Positions 38,501 to 48,678 of a stretch of DNA of 64,000 nt are shown in pieces (the stretch's first letter is position 1; each line of letters begins with the position of its first letter). Location of the stretch: the NCBI GenBank assembly GCA_016938655.1, contig JAFGUG010000057.1, positions 186,001-250,000 on the forward strand. The letters run 5' to 3'. A model generated the notes under the pieces. That model did no database searches and was not told where the DNA came from. It worked only from the letters and a program-made list of their open reading frames with translations. Made by a program: the position numbers and the translations under genes. Origin of the DNA: Thiotrichales bacterium. Its GTDB lineage: Bacteria > Pseudomonadota > Gammaproteobacteria > Thiomicrospirales > Thiomicrospiraceae.

Positions 38501-39268
38501 TCAGAGGCTTAGCGCTTTCGCTATTAAGGATAAACCGACTAAAATGGTGATAACTTCAAAACTGCGTTTAACTAACTTATTGCCTTTAACAATCGCAAAA
38601 TGCGCCCCTAAGTAGCCGCCAATTAACGATCCTAAAATCAAAGCCGGCAACCAACTCCACTCAATATCACCCAGTAAGCCTAATGTAATCGCGCCTGAAC
38701 CATTCCAAAAAATGCCCACCAAAATCAGCGTATAACCCACTGCCGTTTTATAGTCCAACCCAAACCAACGCACCAACCAGAGTGTAACAAACAGGCCTGT
38801 TCCAGAGGTTAAAGAGCCGTTTAAACCGCCAATCAAAAACAGCACCAACCCCCCAACCAACATCCCACTTAGGTGACGATTTCCCAACTGCTCAACCTGC
38901 CCAAGCTGAGGTTTGAACCAAGAGTAAATGCCCAACGCTAAGGTCAGTACGCCCAATAAAAATTGCGAAAGTTGCTCATCCACCTGTAAAATAATGCTCG
39001 CGCCTAGCACCACCCCGGGCAAACCGGTTGCCAAAATAAACGCTGAAAAACGCCAATCAAAGGTCGAGGACTTTAAGTGGCGCAGGGTTGCACCTAGCCC
39101 TAAAAAGACACTTGCTACCTTGTGGGTCGCTAAGGCCACGCCAAACGGCAAGCCTAGGAAGAGTAAAGCGGGCAATTGCAGCAGGCCTGCCCCACCGCCA
39201 GCAAGCGCCGAAAACAGATTGGCAACCAATGAGATAAAAAACAGTATGATTTGTTCTGATAGATCCAT
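38501..39268 (-). CDS. TSUP (TauE/SafE) family sulfite or organosulfur exporter-type permease
   Basis: 255 residues, about eight helices. N-terminal ANLFSALAGGGAGLLQLPALLFLGLP and the mirrored GGLNGSLTSGTGLFVTLWLVRW are typical of TSUP proteins, which move sulfite, sulfoacetate, taurine-derived compounds or related anions. The substrate is unknown, but a sulfur anion is plausible given fccAB and YeeE. AGLLQ and GTGLF in these family motifs are encoded by repeat-core copies. Confidence 0.87.
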   Translation of the reverse strand: MDLSEQIILFFISLVANLFSALAGGGAGLLQLPALLFLGLPFGVALATHKVASVFLGLGATLRHLKSSTFDWRFSAFILATGLPGVVLGASIILQVDEQLSQFLLGVLTLALGIYSWFKPQLGQVEQLGNRHLSGMLVGGLVLFLIGGLNGSLTSGTGLFVTLWLVRWFGLDYKTAVGYTLILVGIFWNGSGAITLGLLGDIEWSWLPALILGSLIGGYLGAHFAIVKGNKLVKRSFEVITILVGLSLIAKALSL

Positions 39269-39343
39269 GTCTTTATTGTATGCGACAAACAGATTTTAAA
39301 CGGTAACTTTCAACACACCATCACCTTTTATTAGGCATAAAAA

Positions 39344-39365
39344 AAGCCACTCAAATGAGTGGCTT
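39344..39365 (-). terminator. Rho-independent terminator of the mscS gene
   Basis: AAGCCACTCA and TGAGTGGCTT pair across two bases. A T-run follows on the minus strand. Confidence 0.88.
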
Positions 39366-39390
39366 CTTTGAAGTTCAAAACCGTTAAAGC

Positions 39391-40206
39391 TTAATCGGCT
39401 TTGTTTTCTTGGTGCAAGTGAACATCCATCTGAGGGTAAGGAATTGAGATACCTGCAGCATCAAATTCCGTTTTTACCTTCTCGTTCATGTCCCACATGA
39501 CTGCCCAGTAGTCGCCAGAGTTCACCCATGGACGAACCACAAAGTTAACACTGCTGTCACCCAGTTCAGACAAGCCAACCACGGGGGCAGGCTCAGGTAA
39601 GATGCGCTCATCTTCTGTCACCAAACGCTCTAAAATCGCTTTTGCTTGGCGGAAGTCGTCATCGTAGCCAATGCCAAATACCATATCCACACGACGTGTA
39701 TCACGCGCAGAGAAGTTAGTAATTGGCCCTGAGTAAATCCCACCGTTTGGAACGATAATCTCTTTATTGTCACCGGTACGCATAGTCGTGCTGAAAATTT
39801 GAACCTTTTCAACCACCCCCATTACACCACCCGCATCAATAAAGTCACCACTCTTAAACGGTTTGAAGATAATAATCATTACACCCGCAGCAAAGTTCTG
39901 CATTGAGCCTTGTAACGCCAAACCAACCGCTAAACCGGCTGCGGCAATCAGAGCGACCAATGAAGAGGTATCTACGCCAAGTTGGTTTAACGAGGCGATA
40001 ATAACAAACAACATAAGCAGTGCATTAACAATCGCCGCAACGAAGTCAACTAACATCTGATCCATATTGCTCTTGGTAAGTAGCTTTTTAGCAAAACCAA
40101 CCACCATCTTAACGACCCATTTACCAACCACGAAAATAACGATTGCCATTGCAATCTTAATTCCCCATGGAATGGCATAGTCATTTAACATCAAATCAAA
40201 ATCCAT
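39391..40206 (-). CDS. mscS: Small-conductance mechanosensitive channel
   Basis: 271 residues, close to E. coli MscS. The pore helix region LVALIAAAGLAVGLALQGSMQNFAAGVMI has the Gly/Ala pattern of TM3, followed by the beta domain start FKPFKSGDFIDAGGVMGVVEKV. It opens under membrane tension to release osmolytes. It is preceded by argB on the same strand with a 63-bp gap. Confidence 0.93.
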   Translation of the reverse strand: MDFDLMLNDYAIPWGIKIAMAIVIFVVGKWVVKMVVGFAKKLLTKSNMDQMLVDFVAAIVNALLMLFVIIASLNQLGVDTSSLVALIAAAGLAVGLALQGSMQNFAAGVMIIIFKPFKSGDFIDAGGVMGVVEKVQIFSTTMRTGDNKEIIVPNGGIYSGPITNFSARDTRRVDMVFGIGYDDDFRQAKAILERLVTEDERILPEPAPVVGLSELGDSSVNFVVRPWVNSGDYWAVMWDMNEKVKTEFDAAGISIPYPQMDVHLHQENKAD

Positions 40207-40269
40207 AACGCTTTCCTTTACTCATTCTTAGCTTCACAGCTAACAATTAAACTAATCAATAAACGATTT

Positions 40270-41193
<924 letters not shown>

Positions 41194-41225
41194 TCATTCA
41201 TTTTTTTGTTAGAATTTAGGAAAAA

Positions 41226-41711
41226 TTAATCTCTAAAGTTATTAAACTGCAAGGGCAGTTCAAGGTCTTCCATGCCTTTTAACAGTTGCATAACCTGTTG
41301 TAGGTCATCGCGTTTTTTACCGGTAATACGTACGCTGTCGCCTTGATTTGCGGATTGTACTTTTAATTTAGAATCTTTGATCGCTTTAATAATCTTTTTC
41401 GCAAGCGGCGCATCCAACCCCTCTTTCATTTCCACATCTTGTTTCGCGGTTTTTAGCTGAATATCGGCGTCTTTACGCTCCATGCATTTAATATCAATGC
41501 CACGACGGTTGGCTTTTTGAACCAAAATATCGTACATCTGGTCTAACTGAAAATCCGATTGCGTTTTCATCGTAACCGTCGTGCCCTTTAATTCAAAAGA
41601 GGAGTCCGAACCTTTAAAGTCATAGCGAGTGGTCACCTCTTTATTGGCTTGGTCCAGTGCGTTTTGCAGTTCGTGTTTATCCAGTTCAGAAACAATATCA
41701 AATGAAGGCAT
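41226..41711 (-). CDS. yajQ: YajQ family nucleotide-binding protein
   Basis: 161 residues, the usual family length. The N terminus MPSFDIVSELDKHELQNALDQ and the block TTRYDFKGSDSSFEL are diagnostic. Family members bind nucleic acids or nucleotides, and some bind c-di-GMP as transcription cofactors. It is separate from argB by 62 bp on the same strand. Confidence 0.93.
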   Translation of the reverse strand: MPSFDIVSELDKHELQNALDQANKEVTTRYDFKGSDSSFELKGTTVTMKTQSDFQLDQMYDILVQKANRRGIDIKCMERKDADIQLKTAKQDVEMKEGLDAPLAKKIIKAIKDSKLKVQSANQGDSVRITGKKRDDLQQVMQLLKGMEDLELPLQFNNFRD

Positions 41712-41785
41712 GCTTTCTCCTATTACAATTTTAAGCAGTCATGTGCAAAGTGAATTTATTAACCCGTTATTTTAACACTTGTTAG

Positions 41786-41796
41786 ACAGGCCTGCT
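41786..41796. repeat. Iterated palindrome variant between divergent yajQ and aminotransferase genes
   Basis: ACAGGCCTGCT followed by CAAATC; one mismatch in the 10-mer core. Confidence 0.75.
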
Positions 41797-41858
41797 CAAA
41801 TCGAAAAAGCGTTTTATAATAGCCATCACTTAATTCTTAAAAAACGACCTTAAACCTC

Positions 41859-43055
41859 ATGCCAAACCTCCCTTTTCAAGCCCCACTCTCTGAAATTGCA
41901 TCACACATTCAACCGTTTAGGGTCATGAAAATTTTAGGCGAAGCCAAAGCCTTGCAAAGCCAAGGGCGCGATATTATTCACATGGAAATTGGCGAACCTG
42001 ACTTCCCCTCTTTGGAATGCGTTCATCAAGCGGCGTTTGAGGCCGCGCAACTCGGTCTGACGCACTACACCCCCAGTTTGGGCTTGCCTGCTTTACGTCA
42101 AAAACTCAGCCAGTTTTACCAAACCTTTTACCAAGCCAACGTTTCCGCAGAACAGATCATGCTCACGCCCGGATCATCCAGTGCCTTGCAATTGGTGCTT
42201 ACGGCCATTGTGAACCCGGGGGATAACGTCCTTCTCACCGACCCCACTTATCCGTGCAATCGACAATTTGTGAACTTGCTGTACGGCCAATTGGTCAATG
42301 TTCCCAGTGATGCCGACTCTAACTATCAGCTCAATTTAGCGTTACTCAAACAACACTGGCAACCCGATATTAAAGTCGTACTGGTTGCCTCACCCGCCAA
42401 TCCAACGGGCACGGTGATTGAGCAAGCTGAACTCATGAGCATGGCGCGCTTTTTAGCTGAACGAAACGCCTTTTTAATTGTCGATGAAATCTATCAGGGC
42501 TTGGTTTACGATCGCCCTGCCGAGTCAATTTTGGCTAACCACCCTCGCCCAGATAATATTATTGTGATTAACTCGTTCTCAAAGTTTTTTGGCATGACAG
42601 GTTGGCGGTTAGGTTGGTGTGTTGCGCCAAAAATTTTAATGCCGATTTTAGATCGGTTAGCGCAAAACCTGTTCTTAGCCGCACCGACACCTGCGCAATA
42701 TGGTGCAATGGCTGTGTTAGAACCCAACGCATTAGCGCAACTTGAACTGCGCCGTGCAGTATTTGCTGAACGCCGAGATGTATTGTTTAATAGCATGCAA
42801 GCCGCAGGTTTTAAACTTAAAGTCATGCCACAAGGGGCGTTCTATCTGTATTGGGATGTGTCCGAGTGGACGCAAGATTCTGAACAGTTTTGCCAAGATT
42901 TGCTGAATAAAACCGGGGTGGCGATTACCCCGGGCACCGATTTTGGTGAACAAGAAGGCCATCATTACGTGCGTTTGGCTTACACCACCGATAGCGAACA
43001 ACTGATTGAAGCGGTCAATCGCATTGCTGATTTTATTAAAACCATTAAAGATTAA
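41859..43055 (+). CDS. PLP-dependent class I/II aminotransferase
   Basis: 398 residues, fold type I. The PLP lysine lies in NSFSKFFGMTGWRLGW, with ASPANPTGTV and IVDEIYQGLVYD as cofactor-binding blocks. It resembles aspartate or alanine aminotransferases (AspC/AlaA-like) of the Aro8/PatA type. The amino acid substrate cannot be fixed from sequence. It has its own promoter region shared with divergent yajQ, and a lipoprotein gene follows 42 bp downstream. Confidence 0.85.
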   Translation: MPNLPFQAPLSEIASHIQPFRVMKILGEAKALQSQGRDIIHMEIGEPDFPSLECVHQAAFEAAQLGLTHYTPSLGLPALRQKLSQFYQTFYQANVSAEQIMLTPGSSSALQLVLTAIVNPGDNVLLTDPTYPCNRQFVNLLYGQLVNVPSDADSNYQLNLALLKQHWQPDIKVVLVASPANPTGTVIEQAELMSMARFLAERNAFLIVDEIYQGLVYDRPAESILANHPRPDNIIVINSFSKFFGMTGWRLGWCVAPKILMPILDRLAQNLFLAAPTPAQYGAMAVLEPNALAQLELRRAVFAERRDVLFNSMQAAGFKLKVMPQGAFYLYWDVSEWTQDSEQFCQDLLNKTGVAITPGTDFGEQEGHHYVRLAYTTDSEQLIEAVNRIADFIKTIKD

Positions 43056-43097
43056 ATATCGGGTAAAAGCCCCTATTTTGAACACAAGGATTGATTC

Positions 43098-43553
43098 ATG
43101 AAAACGATTATTCCCCGCTTTAACCTTGGTACAACCACTTTATCACTGCTCTTTATATCGCTTGCACTGAGCTTATCGGGCTGCGATGCCAAGCCCACAC
43201 ATTTTAAGGTTGAAGCCACTCAAGGTTTTTGTGATTCGGGGTTTGATGCGTGGGACAAACCAACCTGCTCTGGCGACATGAAGCCGGCAGGCGTTATTGA
43301 TTTTACCCTTGATGCAGCGTCAAAAACGGTGACCGCCGAATTAATCCAACCCAACCAATTTGCCGGACGCACACTGTTAAGTCGTTTTGAAAACTGCCAA
43401 ATCACCGATGCTCTAAACTGGTCTTGTGAATCTCAAAATCAACATTTTATAAAGGTTAAGCAGGGGCATTACCACTACTACACCCTCAACGAAGACACGA
43501 CGTTAAGTCACTTTATTGGCAAGGTAGTGGAAAAACCCGCCACTGCAAACTAA
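43098..43553 (+). CDS. Uncharacterised small lipoprotein
   Basis: 151 residues with a lipoprotein signal peptide; the lipobox is LSLSGC near residue 29. The mature part has four further cysteines in pairs (GFCDSGFDAWDKPTCSG, ENCQITDALNWSCES), suggesting two disulfides in the periplasm. I do not recognise the family. It follows the aminotransferase by 42 bp. Confidence 0.72.
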   Translation: MKTIIPRFNLGTTTLSLLFISLALSLSGCDAKPTHFKVEATQGFCDSGFDAWDKPTCSGDMKPAGVIDFTLDAASKTVTAELIQPNQFAGRTLLSRFENCQITDALNWSCESQNQHFIKVKQGHYHYYTLNEDTTLSHFIGKVVEKPATAN

Positions 43554-43570
43554 CTTGTTTTAGGGCACAA

Positions 43571-43596
43571 AAAAGTCAGCAGGCCTGCTGACTTTT
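43571..43596. repeat. Perfect 26-bp iterated palindrome
   Basis: AAAAGTCAGCAGG is followed by its exact complement CCTGCTGACTTTT. It sits between convergent genes where a terminator would be expected; with A- and T-runs on its edges it could serve as one. Confidence 0.93.
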
Positions 43597-43638
43597 GAAA
43601 CTCACTTATAGACTGCGTTGTAAACGCATAATCCCCCT

Positions 43639-45024
43639 CTAAAACGGCAATTCAAGCGTGGCATCCACTTGATGAATCCACGCTTTAAAGCGTTGTTTAA
43701 TTCGCGCTAAGGCTTCGGGGGTTTCACCTTCAAAACGCATCACCAAAACGGGCGAAGTATTAGACGGTCTGACCAAACCCCAACCATCCGCAAAGTCGGC
43801 TCGAATACCATCAAGGTCAAAAATGGTTGCGTCTTTAAAATCGGCTACCGCCTTGAGTTTTTCCATAAAAACGTAGTGTTCACCCTCGGCAAACGGCACA
43901 TCAATTTCTGGGGTGTTATAAGCATCCGGAAAGGTTGCAAACAGTGCACTGGCCGGTTGCGACTGCCCTGCCACAATCTCCAGCATGCGAGCCGCACCAT
44001 AAATCCCATCGTCAAACCCATACCAACGCTCGTTAAAAAAGATATGCCCCGACACCTCACCCGCCAAAGCCGCACCCGTGGCTTTAAGCTTGGCTTTCAT
44101 ATACGAATGTCCGGTTTTCCACATGGTGGCTTTGCCGCCTGCCGACTGAATCACCTTAGGCAAGAGCGAGGTGCATTTAATATCAAACAAAATCTCCGCG
44201 CCCGGATTGCGACTTAACACATCTTGAGAAAACAACATCATCTGCCGGTCGGCAAACAAAATATTTCCCTGCTCATCCACCACACCGCAGCGATCACCAT
44301 CACCATCAAATGCCAAACCCAAACCTGCGTTTTCAGCTTTAACCTTGGCGATTAAATCGGTTAAATTTTTCGGTTTGGCTGGATCGGGATGGTGATTAGG
44401 AAAGGTGCCATCGACCTCGCAAAACAGCTCAATGACCTCGCACCCCAGCGCTCGAAAGATTTGCGGTGCATAGGCACCCGCCACGCCATTACCCGCATCC
44501 ACGACCACCTTTAAAGGTCTGGCAATGCAAAGGTTATTAACGATTTTATGTCGATAATCGGGTTCAATATTATAGGTTTGACGTTGGCCGGCACCCTGCA
44601 CAAAGTCATCATGCTGAATGCGTGTTAATAAGGTTTGAATCGCCTCATCACTCAAGGTGATGCCATTCACCACCATTTTAATACCGTTGTAATCGGGCGG
44701 ATTGTGCGAGCCGGTAACCATGGCGCACGAATTGACGTTAGGCAAGGTTGCGGCGGCAAAGTAAACCATCGGCGTGGTGACTACGCCTAAATCAATCACG
44801 TTTACCCCTGTACTCAACAGGCCTGCTGACAATTGATTAAGCAGTCGTTGCCCGGAGAGTCGGCCATCACGACCAACCACAACCGTTGTCTGCCCCGTTT
44901 TAAGAATTTCTGAGCCCAAGGCACGGCCAATTAAGGCCACCGTCTTTTCGGTTAAGGCGTTATCCACCACACCGCGAATGTCATACGCTCTAAAAATACT
45001 TTCGGCCACTTGCGACATGCTCAT
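43639..45024 (-). CDS. algC: Phosphomannomutase/phosphoglucomutase
   Basis: 461 residues. IFRAYDIRGVVD at the N terminus, the phosphoserine loop VTGSHNPPDYNG, the metal site FDGDGDRCG, the sugar-binding GEVSGH and the late RPSNTSPVL cover all four domains of the alpha-D-phosphohexomutases. AlgC-type enzymes supply mannose-1-P and glucose-1-P for polysaccharide and LPS. A palindrome variant encodes SAGLLSTG. Confidence 0.92.
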   Translation of the reverse strand: MSMSQVAESIFRAYDIRGVVDNALTEKTVALIGRALGSEILKTGQTTVVVGRDGRLSGQRLLNQLSAGLLSTGVNVIDLGVVTTPMVYFAAATLPNVNSCAMVTGSHNPPDYNGIKMVVNGITLSDEAIQTLLTRIQHDDFVQGAGQRQTYNIEPDYRHKIVNNLCIARPLKVVVDAGNGVAGAYAPQIFRALGCEVIELFCEVDGTFPNHHPDPAKPKNLTDLIAKVKAENAGLGLAFDGDGDRCGVVDEQGNILFADRQMMLFSQDVLSRNPGAEILFDIKCTSLLPKVIQSAGGKATMWKTGHSYMKAKLKATGAALAGEVSGHIFFNERWYGFDDGIYGAARMLEIVAGQSQPASALFATFPDAYNTPEIDVPFAEGEHYVFMEKLKAVADFKDATIFDLDGIRADFADGWGLVRPSNTSPVLVMRFEGETPEALARIKQRFKAWIHQVDATLELPF

Positions 45025-45089
45025 TTCCTTTTAATGGGTAGCGGTATTGTAAAACACAACGCAGCGATGAACGGCAATTTTAAAAACTG

Positions 45090-45099
45090 GCAGGCCTGG
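45090..45099. repeat. Iterated palindrome variant
   Basis: GCAGGCCTGG flanked by AAAAACTG and, seven bases downstream, ACTTTT; one mismatch in the core. Confidence 0.65.
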
Positions 45100-45224
45100 T
45101 ATCGACTTTTCGCTTTTTAAAGACCACTGTTATTAAATTGTTTTATGCAATTATCATAATATTCAGTAAGTTAATGCGTAAAATACCCATAATTATTATC
45201 CTATTGCACGAGACACCGTTTTTT

Positions 45225-47282
45225 ATGAAATCGATATTCAAAACCATCCCCCTCTTTATGACTTTATTGCTTAGTTTAAGTTTAGTGGGCTGTGGCGGCG
45301 GTGGCTCCTCTGAACCCACCGATGATACCAGCACCAAAACTCTGACTGGGTTAACGGCTGTTGGTGCACCGCTATCGAATGCACAAATTGTGATAAAAGG
45401 CCGTGCAGGGTTAGAAGCCACCGGACAGGCGAATGCAGCCGGTAACTTCTCAATTGATATCACTGACCTGACCGCCCCTTATATTCTAAAGGCCACCAGC
45501 AGTGACCCATCGTTGGTACTCTACTCCTATGCCAGAAGCGGCGCTACCAACGCCAACATTACCCCCATCACCACGATTATTGTGTCCCGTTCGCTCGAAT
45601 CCGGTAGCACCCTGCAAGCCCTATTTGCAGGATTTAGTGATATTAATTTAAATGTCTTCGAAACGAATTTTCGAGCGGCCATCAATGAGATGAACGATGC
45701 CATCGGCAATTCAGACTTTTCTGGTTTTGACCACTTTTCAGGGGTGTTTGCAGCGGATGGTACGGAATATGACGGTATTTTAGACAGCTTTAACTTTGGC
45801 TACCAAAATGGACCGATTGTCATAAAAAACAGCGACAACGTCATCATGATTGGCACCAACGATACCGATGAAATCTTGGGTGAAGATAACAATAAATACA
45901 CCAACATCACCGGAAAAATCGTTGACGGTAGCACCAATCTGCCAATTGAGGGCGCAACGGTAACCATTACCTTAGACGGCAGCGACACGCCAATTACGGC
46001 TTCAACGGATGCAAACGGGGTTTTTGAAGTTGAAGTTCCCAAATTCAATACCATTACCGTCACCGTTAGTGGAGAAGGTTATCAAGAGACCATCATTGAA
46101 AACATCGACAGCGCTTCAGCGGCCAGTGAAATTAGCCTAGCGAAAATCCCAAGCACCCCTAGCACTGAAGTTAATCCGGTCACTTTTAAAGGTAAAATCC
46201 TCGACTCGGCCACCGAGAACGCTGGGGTAGCGACGGTAACGGTGTTAGTTCGTGCCGGCATCAACAACCAAACTGGCGACATCCTTTACCGAACAGAATC
46301 GGACGCAAATGGTGACTTCAATTTTGCAAGTATTCCAGCAGGTAATTACACCTTAGAGCTCGTTAAAGACGGTTACTATTCTAGTTTTGAAAATGTCTAC
46401 ATCGACAGCTCAAACCAAGCTGACACAACCAACCTATACGTTCATACCGACATCAACGCCACGGAAACAGATGACAGTGATGCCGGAACAGACACAGGAA
46501 CAGACACAGGAACAGACACAGGAACGGACACTGGAACGGATACAGGAACGGACACAGGAACGGACACAGGAACGGACACAGGAACGGACACAGGAACGGA
46601 CACAGGAACGGACACTGGAACAGACACTGGAACAGACACTGGAACGGACACTGGAACAGACACCGGAACAGACACCGGAACAGACACCGGAACAGACACC
46701 GGAACGGATAACAGTGATACCGGAACGGATACGAATACGGGCGAAGCAGATCCAATTACTTCTTTGACAATTATCTTGACTTGGGACGCGCAACCTGAAG
46801 ATTTGGATGCGCATTTAACTGGCCCAAAAGCGGGCAATGAGAATGAACGTTTTCATATTCAAGTGTTAACAGAAGACGATAAGTGCTGGGCAGATACAGC
46901 TTTAGATTCGAATGCTTCTTGCGATAATAACGAAACTGCGACGGCCTATCTTGAGCGTGATGATGTTGATGGTTTTGGCCCAGAAACACTGGTCATACGC
47001 ACTTTAACAGCCGGGGAATATAAGTTTTATGTTCATCATTATATTGACCCCATTTTTGGTAGTACTGATGTTGAAAAAACAGGCTCGATTAGCACAACAT
47101 CTAACGCCCAAGTTAAGGTCATTGACAGTAATGGTGAAACCTATACCTTTAATGCACCCGTGAGCGGTGGAGAGGGGCCTAATGATATTTGGCATGTATT
47201 TACAACTAATGCGAGTGGAAAACCATTGTCAGTAAACACGCTCGAAGCCAAGAGTACGGATGTCACTTTCAGCTTGGAATAA
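45225..47282 (+). CDS. Large surface lipoprotein with carboxypeptidase-regulatory-like domains and a Thr-Asp-Thr-Gly repeat
   Basis: 685 residues from the ATG at 45225, which opens a lipoprotein signal (lipobox LSLVGCGGGG); the track start at 45138 lies before it. At least three beta-sandwich regions follow: GLTAVGAPLSNAQIVIKG, NLPIEGATVTITLDG and ENAGVATVTVLVRAG are typical starts of carboxypeptidase-regulatory-like folds. Next comes an 18-unit GTDT linker. The C-terminal part begins SLTIILTWDAQPEDLDAHLTGP, like YfaP/DUF2135-type domains. It is probably outer-membrane anchored with the linker as a flexible stalk. Function is unknown. Confidence 0.78.
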   Translation: MKSIFKTIPLFMTLLLSLSLVGCGGGGSSEPTDDTSTKTLTGLTAVGAPLSNAQIVIKGRAGLEATGQANAAGNFSIDITDLTAPYILKATSSDPSLVLYSYARSGATNANITPITTIIVSRSLESGSTLQALFAGFSDINLNVFETNFRAAINEMNDAIGNSDFSGFDHFSGVFAADGTEYDGILDSFNFGYQNGPIVIKNSDNVIMIGTNDTDEILGEDNNKYTNITGKIVDGSTNLPIEGATVTITLDGSDTPITASTDANGVFEVEVPKFNTITVTVSGEGYQETIIENIDSASAASEISLAKIPSTPSTEVNPVTFKGKILDSATENAGVATVTVLVRAGINNQTGDILYRTESDANGDFNFASIPAGNYTLELVKDGYYSSFENVYIDSSNQADTTNLYVHTDINATETDDSDAGTDTGTDTGTDTGTDTGTDTGTDTGTDTGTDTGTDTGTDTGTDTGTDTGTDTGTDTGTDTGTDTGTDTGTDTGTDNSDTGTDTNTGEADPITSLTIILTWDAQPEDLDAHLTGPKAGNENERFHIQVLTEDDKCWADTALDSNASCDNNETATAYLERDDVDGFGPETLVIRTLTAGEYKFYVHHYIDPIFGSTDVEKTGSISTTSNAQVKVIDSNGETYTFNAPVSGGEGPNDIWHVFTTNASGKPLSVNTLEAKSTDVTFSLE
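46485..46712. repeat. Minisatellite of 18 twelve-base units (plus one degenerate)
   Basis: The unit is GGAACRGACACN, uninterrupted from 46485 to 46700, with a decayed copy to 46712. Unit variants are clustered (CAGACACA, then CGGACACA, then CAGACACT/CC), which suggests growth by local slippage or unequal exchange. The period is a multiple of three, so copy changes alter length but not frame. Confidence 0.95.
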
Positions 47283-47308
47283 CATCAATTAACTTAAATT
47301 CTTATAAT

Positions 47309-47349
47309 AAAAAACCGCCTGTTTACAGTGTTGTGACAGGCGGTTTTTT
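47309..47349. terminator. Rho-independent terminator after the lipoprotein gene
   Basis: AAAAAACCGCCTGT and ACAGGCGGTTTTTT form a perfect 14-bp stem with a 13-nt loop. It could act in both directions. Confidence 0.92.
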
Positions 47350-47374
47350 ATGCCTAATTGTTGAAGACTATTTC

Positions 47375-47400
47375 AAAAGTCGGCAGGCCTGCTGATTTTT
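47375..47400. repeat. Extended iterated palindrome
   Basis: AAAAGTCG, the GCAGGCCTGC core (47383-47392), then TGATTTTT. Near-symmetrical with two mismatched pairs; it lies just past the dut stop. Confidence 0.85.
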
Positions 47401-47416
47401 AAAACAAACGAGTAAG

Positions 47417-47878
47417 CTATTTGGTTCCTGTTGAACCAAATCCACCTTCACCACGCTCGGTCGCATCGCCAAAGTTTTCAACTTCTGTAAACACCGGCTG
47501 TAACACCGGCACAATCACCATCTGCGCAATACGTTCACCGACTTCAACGGTGTAAGCGGTATCACTGCGGTTCCAGCACGACACCATCAACGGCCCTTGG
47601 TAATCCGAGTCAATCAAACCCACTAAATTCCCGAGCACGATGCCGTGTTTGTGACCTAACCCAGAACGCGGTAACAACATGGCCGCCAAACCAGCATCGT
47701 CCAAGTGAATCGCCATGCCGGTTGGAATCAGCACGGTTTGACCTGGTTCAATCGTCATGGATTCATCAATACAAGCACGTAAGTCTAAGCCTGCCGAGCC
47801 TTTGGTGCCGTAATGTGGCATCTCTATTTCATTGCCTAAACGTTTATCCAGAATTTTGTATTCCACTTGAATCGTCAT
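47417..47878 (-). CDS. dut: dUTP diphosphatase
   Basis: Hydrolyses dUTP to dUMP, keeping uracil out of DNA. 153 residues from [15 protein letters not shown] at 47878, which has AAGGAA six bases upstream; the track start (47959) is not homologous. The five family motifs are present, including [36 protein letters not shown] and the C-terminal [10 protein letters not shown]. Confidence 0.95.
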   Translation of the reverse strand: MTIQVEYKILDKRLGNEIEMPHYGTKGSAGLDLRACIDESMTIEPGQTVLIPTGMAIHLDDAGLAAMLLPRSGLGHKHGIVLGNLVGLIDSDYQGPLMVSCWNRSDTAYTVEVGERIAQMVIVPVLQPVFTEVENFGDATERGEGGFGSTGTK

Positions 47879-48099
47879 GCTTGTTCCTTTTATTAAAGTC
47901 ATACGGTTGAGTTTGTGCAAACATTCTACTGATAACCGAGGGTACGGGCAAACTTGCATGCGCCTAATAATCCGCGGGCTCTAACGAATACCAAACGAAT
48001 ACCAAACAAATAAATAGGGAATCGTTAATGCGTTTCCATTCTCAAGACAGCTAAGGTAGTATATAAAAATTGTCACTCTGCTCTTAGAAAGGAATTCAA

Positions 48100-48573
48100 A
48101 TGAAGTCATCACACGCCCTAAAAGTCATGCTTAGCGCTGCTGCGCTATTTTTTAGTACGTCGGTATTTGCGGCATCCGATCCCGTCGTGGTGACCCATCA
48201 AACAACCGGTTCTTATGAGGACATTTCCAGCAACATCCGCGAGAGTATTGAGGGCAAGGGCCTTAATGTGGCACACGTTCTGCCCGCTGGTGAGATGCTG
48301 CACCGCACGGGGCCCAGCTTTGATTATAAAAATGACATCTACAAAGAGGCGCAAACCTTTGAGTTTTGCAGTGCCGCTATTTCACATAAATTAGCACGTC
48401 AAAACCCACACAACATTGTGTTATGCCCTTTTACCATCAGTGTTTACACGCTATTTGAAAACCCAAATATGGTTAATTTAAGTTACCGCGTGCCGGTTGG
48501 TAAACCGGGTTCAGAAGCCGTGGTTCAAGAGGTGGTCGATTTAATAGAGAGTATTATTGCAGAATCGATGTAA
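48100..48573 (+). CDS. Exported DUF302 protein
   Basis: 157 residues with a signal peptide (AALFFSTSVFAAS). The body VVVTHQTTGSYEDISSNIRESI followed by a cysteine pair around EFCSAAISHKL and IVLCPFTISVY fits the DUF302 family, small proteins often found near sulfur-metabolism or cytochrome genes. The biochemical role is unknown. It is monocistronic. Confidence 0.75.
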   Translation: MKSSHALKVMLSAAALFFSTSVFAASDPVVVTHQTTGSYEDISSNIRESIEGKGLNVAHVLPAGEMLHRTGPSFDYKNDIYKEAQTFEFCSAAISHKLARQNPHNIVLCPFTISVYTLFENPNMVNLSYRVPVGKPGSEAVVQEVVDLIESIIAESM

Positions 48574-48678
48574 CCTTACTAAAACCGCATAAAAGTCGCT
48601 CAGTATCTTTGACTTAGCGACTTAACGTTTCTACTCTCTGTTTTCAATTCTCCACTCAAACGAAAATACCCTTAAACC

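Noticed and set aside
46485-46712. Possible CRISPR array
   Set aside because: The units are contiguous 12-mers without spacers and lie in a coding frame.
46387-46837. Overlapping ORFs on both strands across the GTDT repeat
   Set aside because: The 12-bp unit lacks stops in several frames, so these are by-products of the minisatellite inside the lipoprotein gene.
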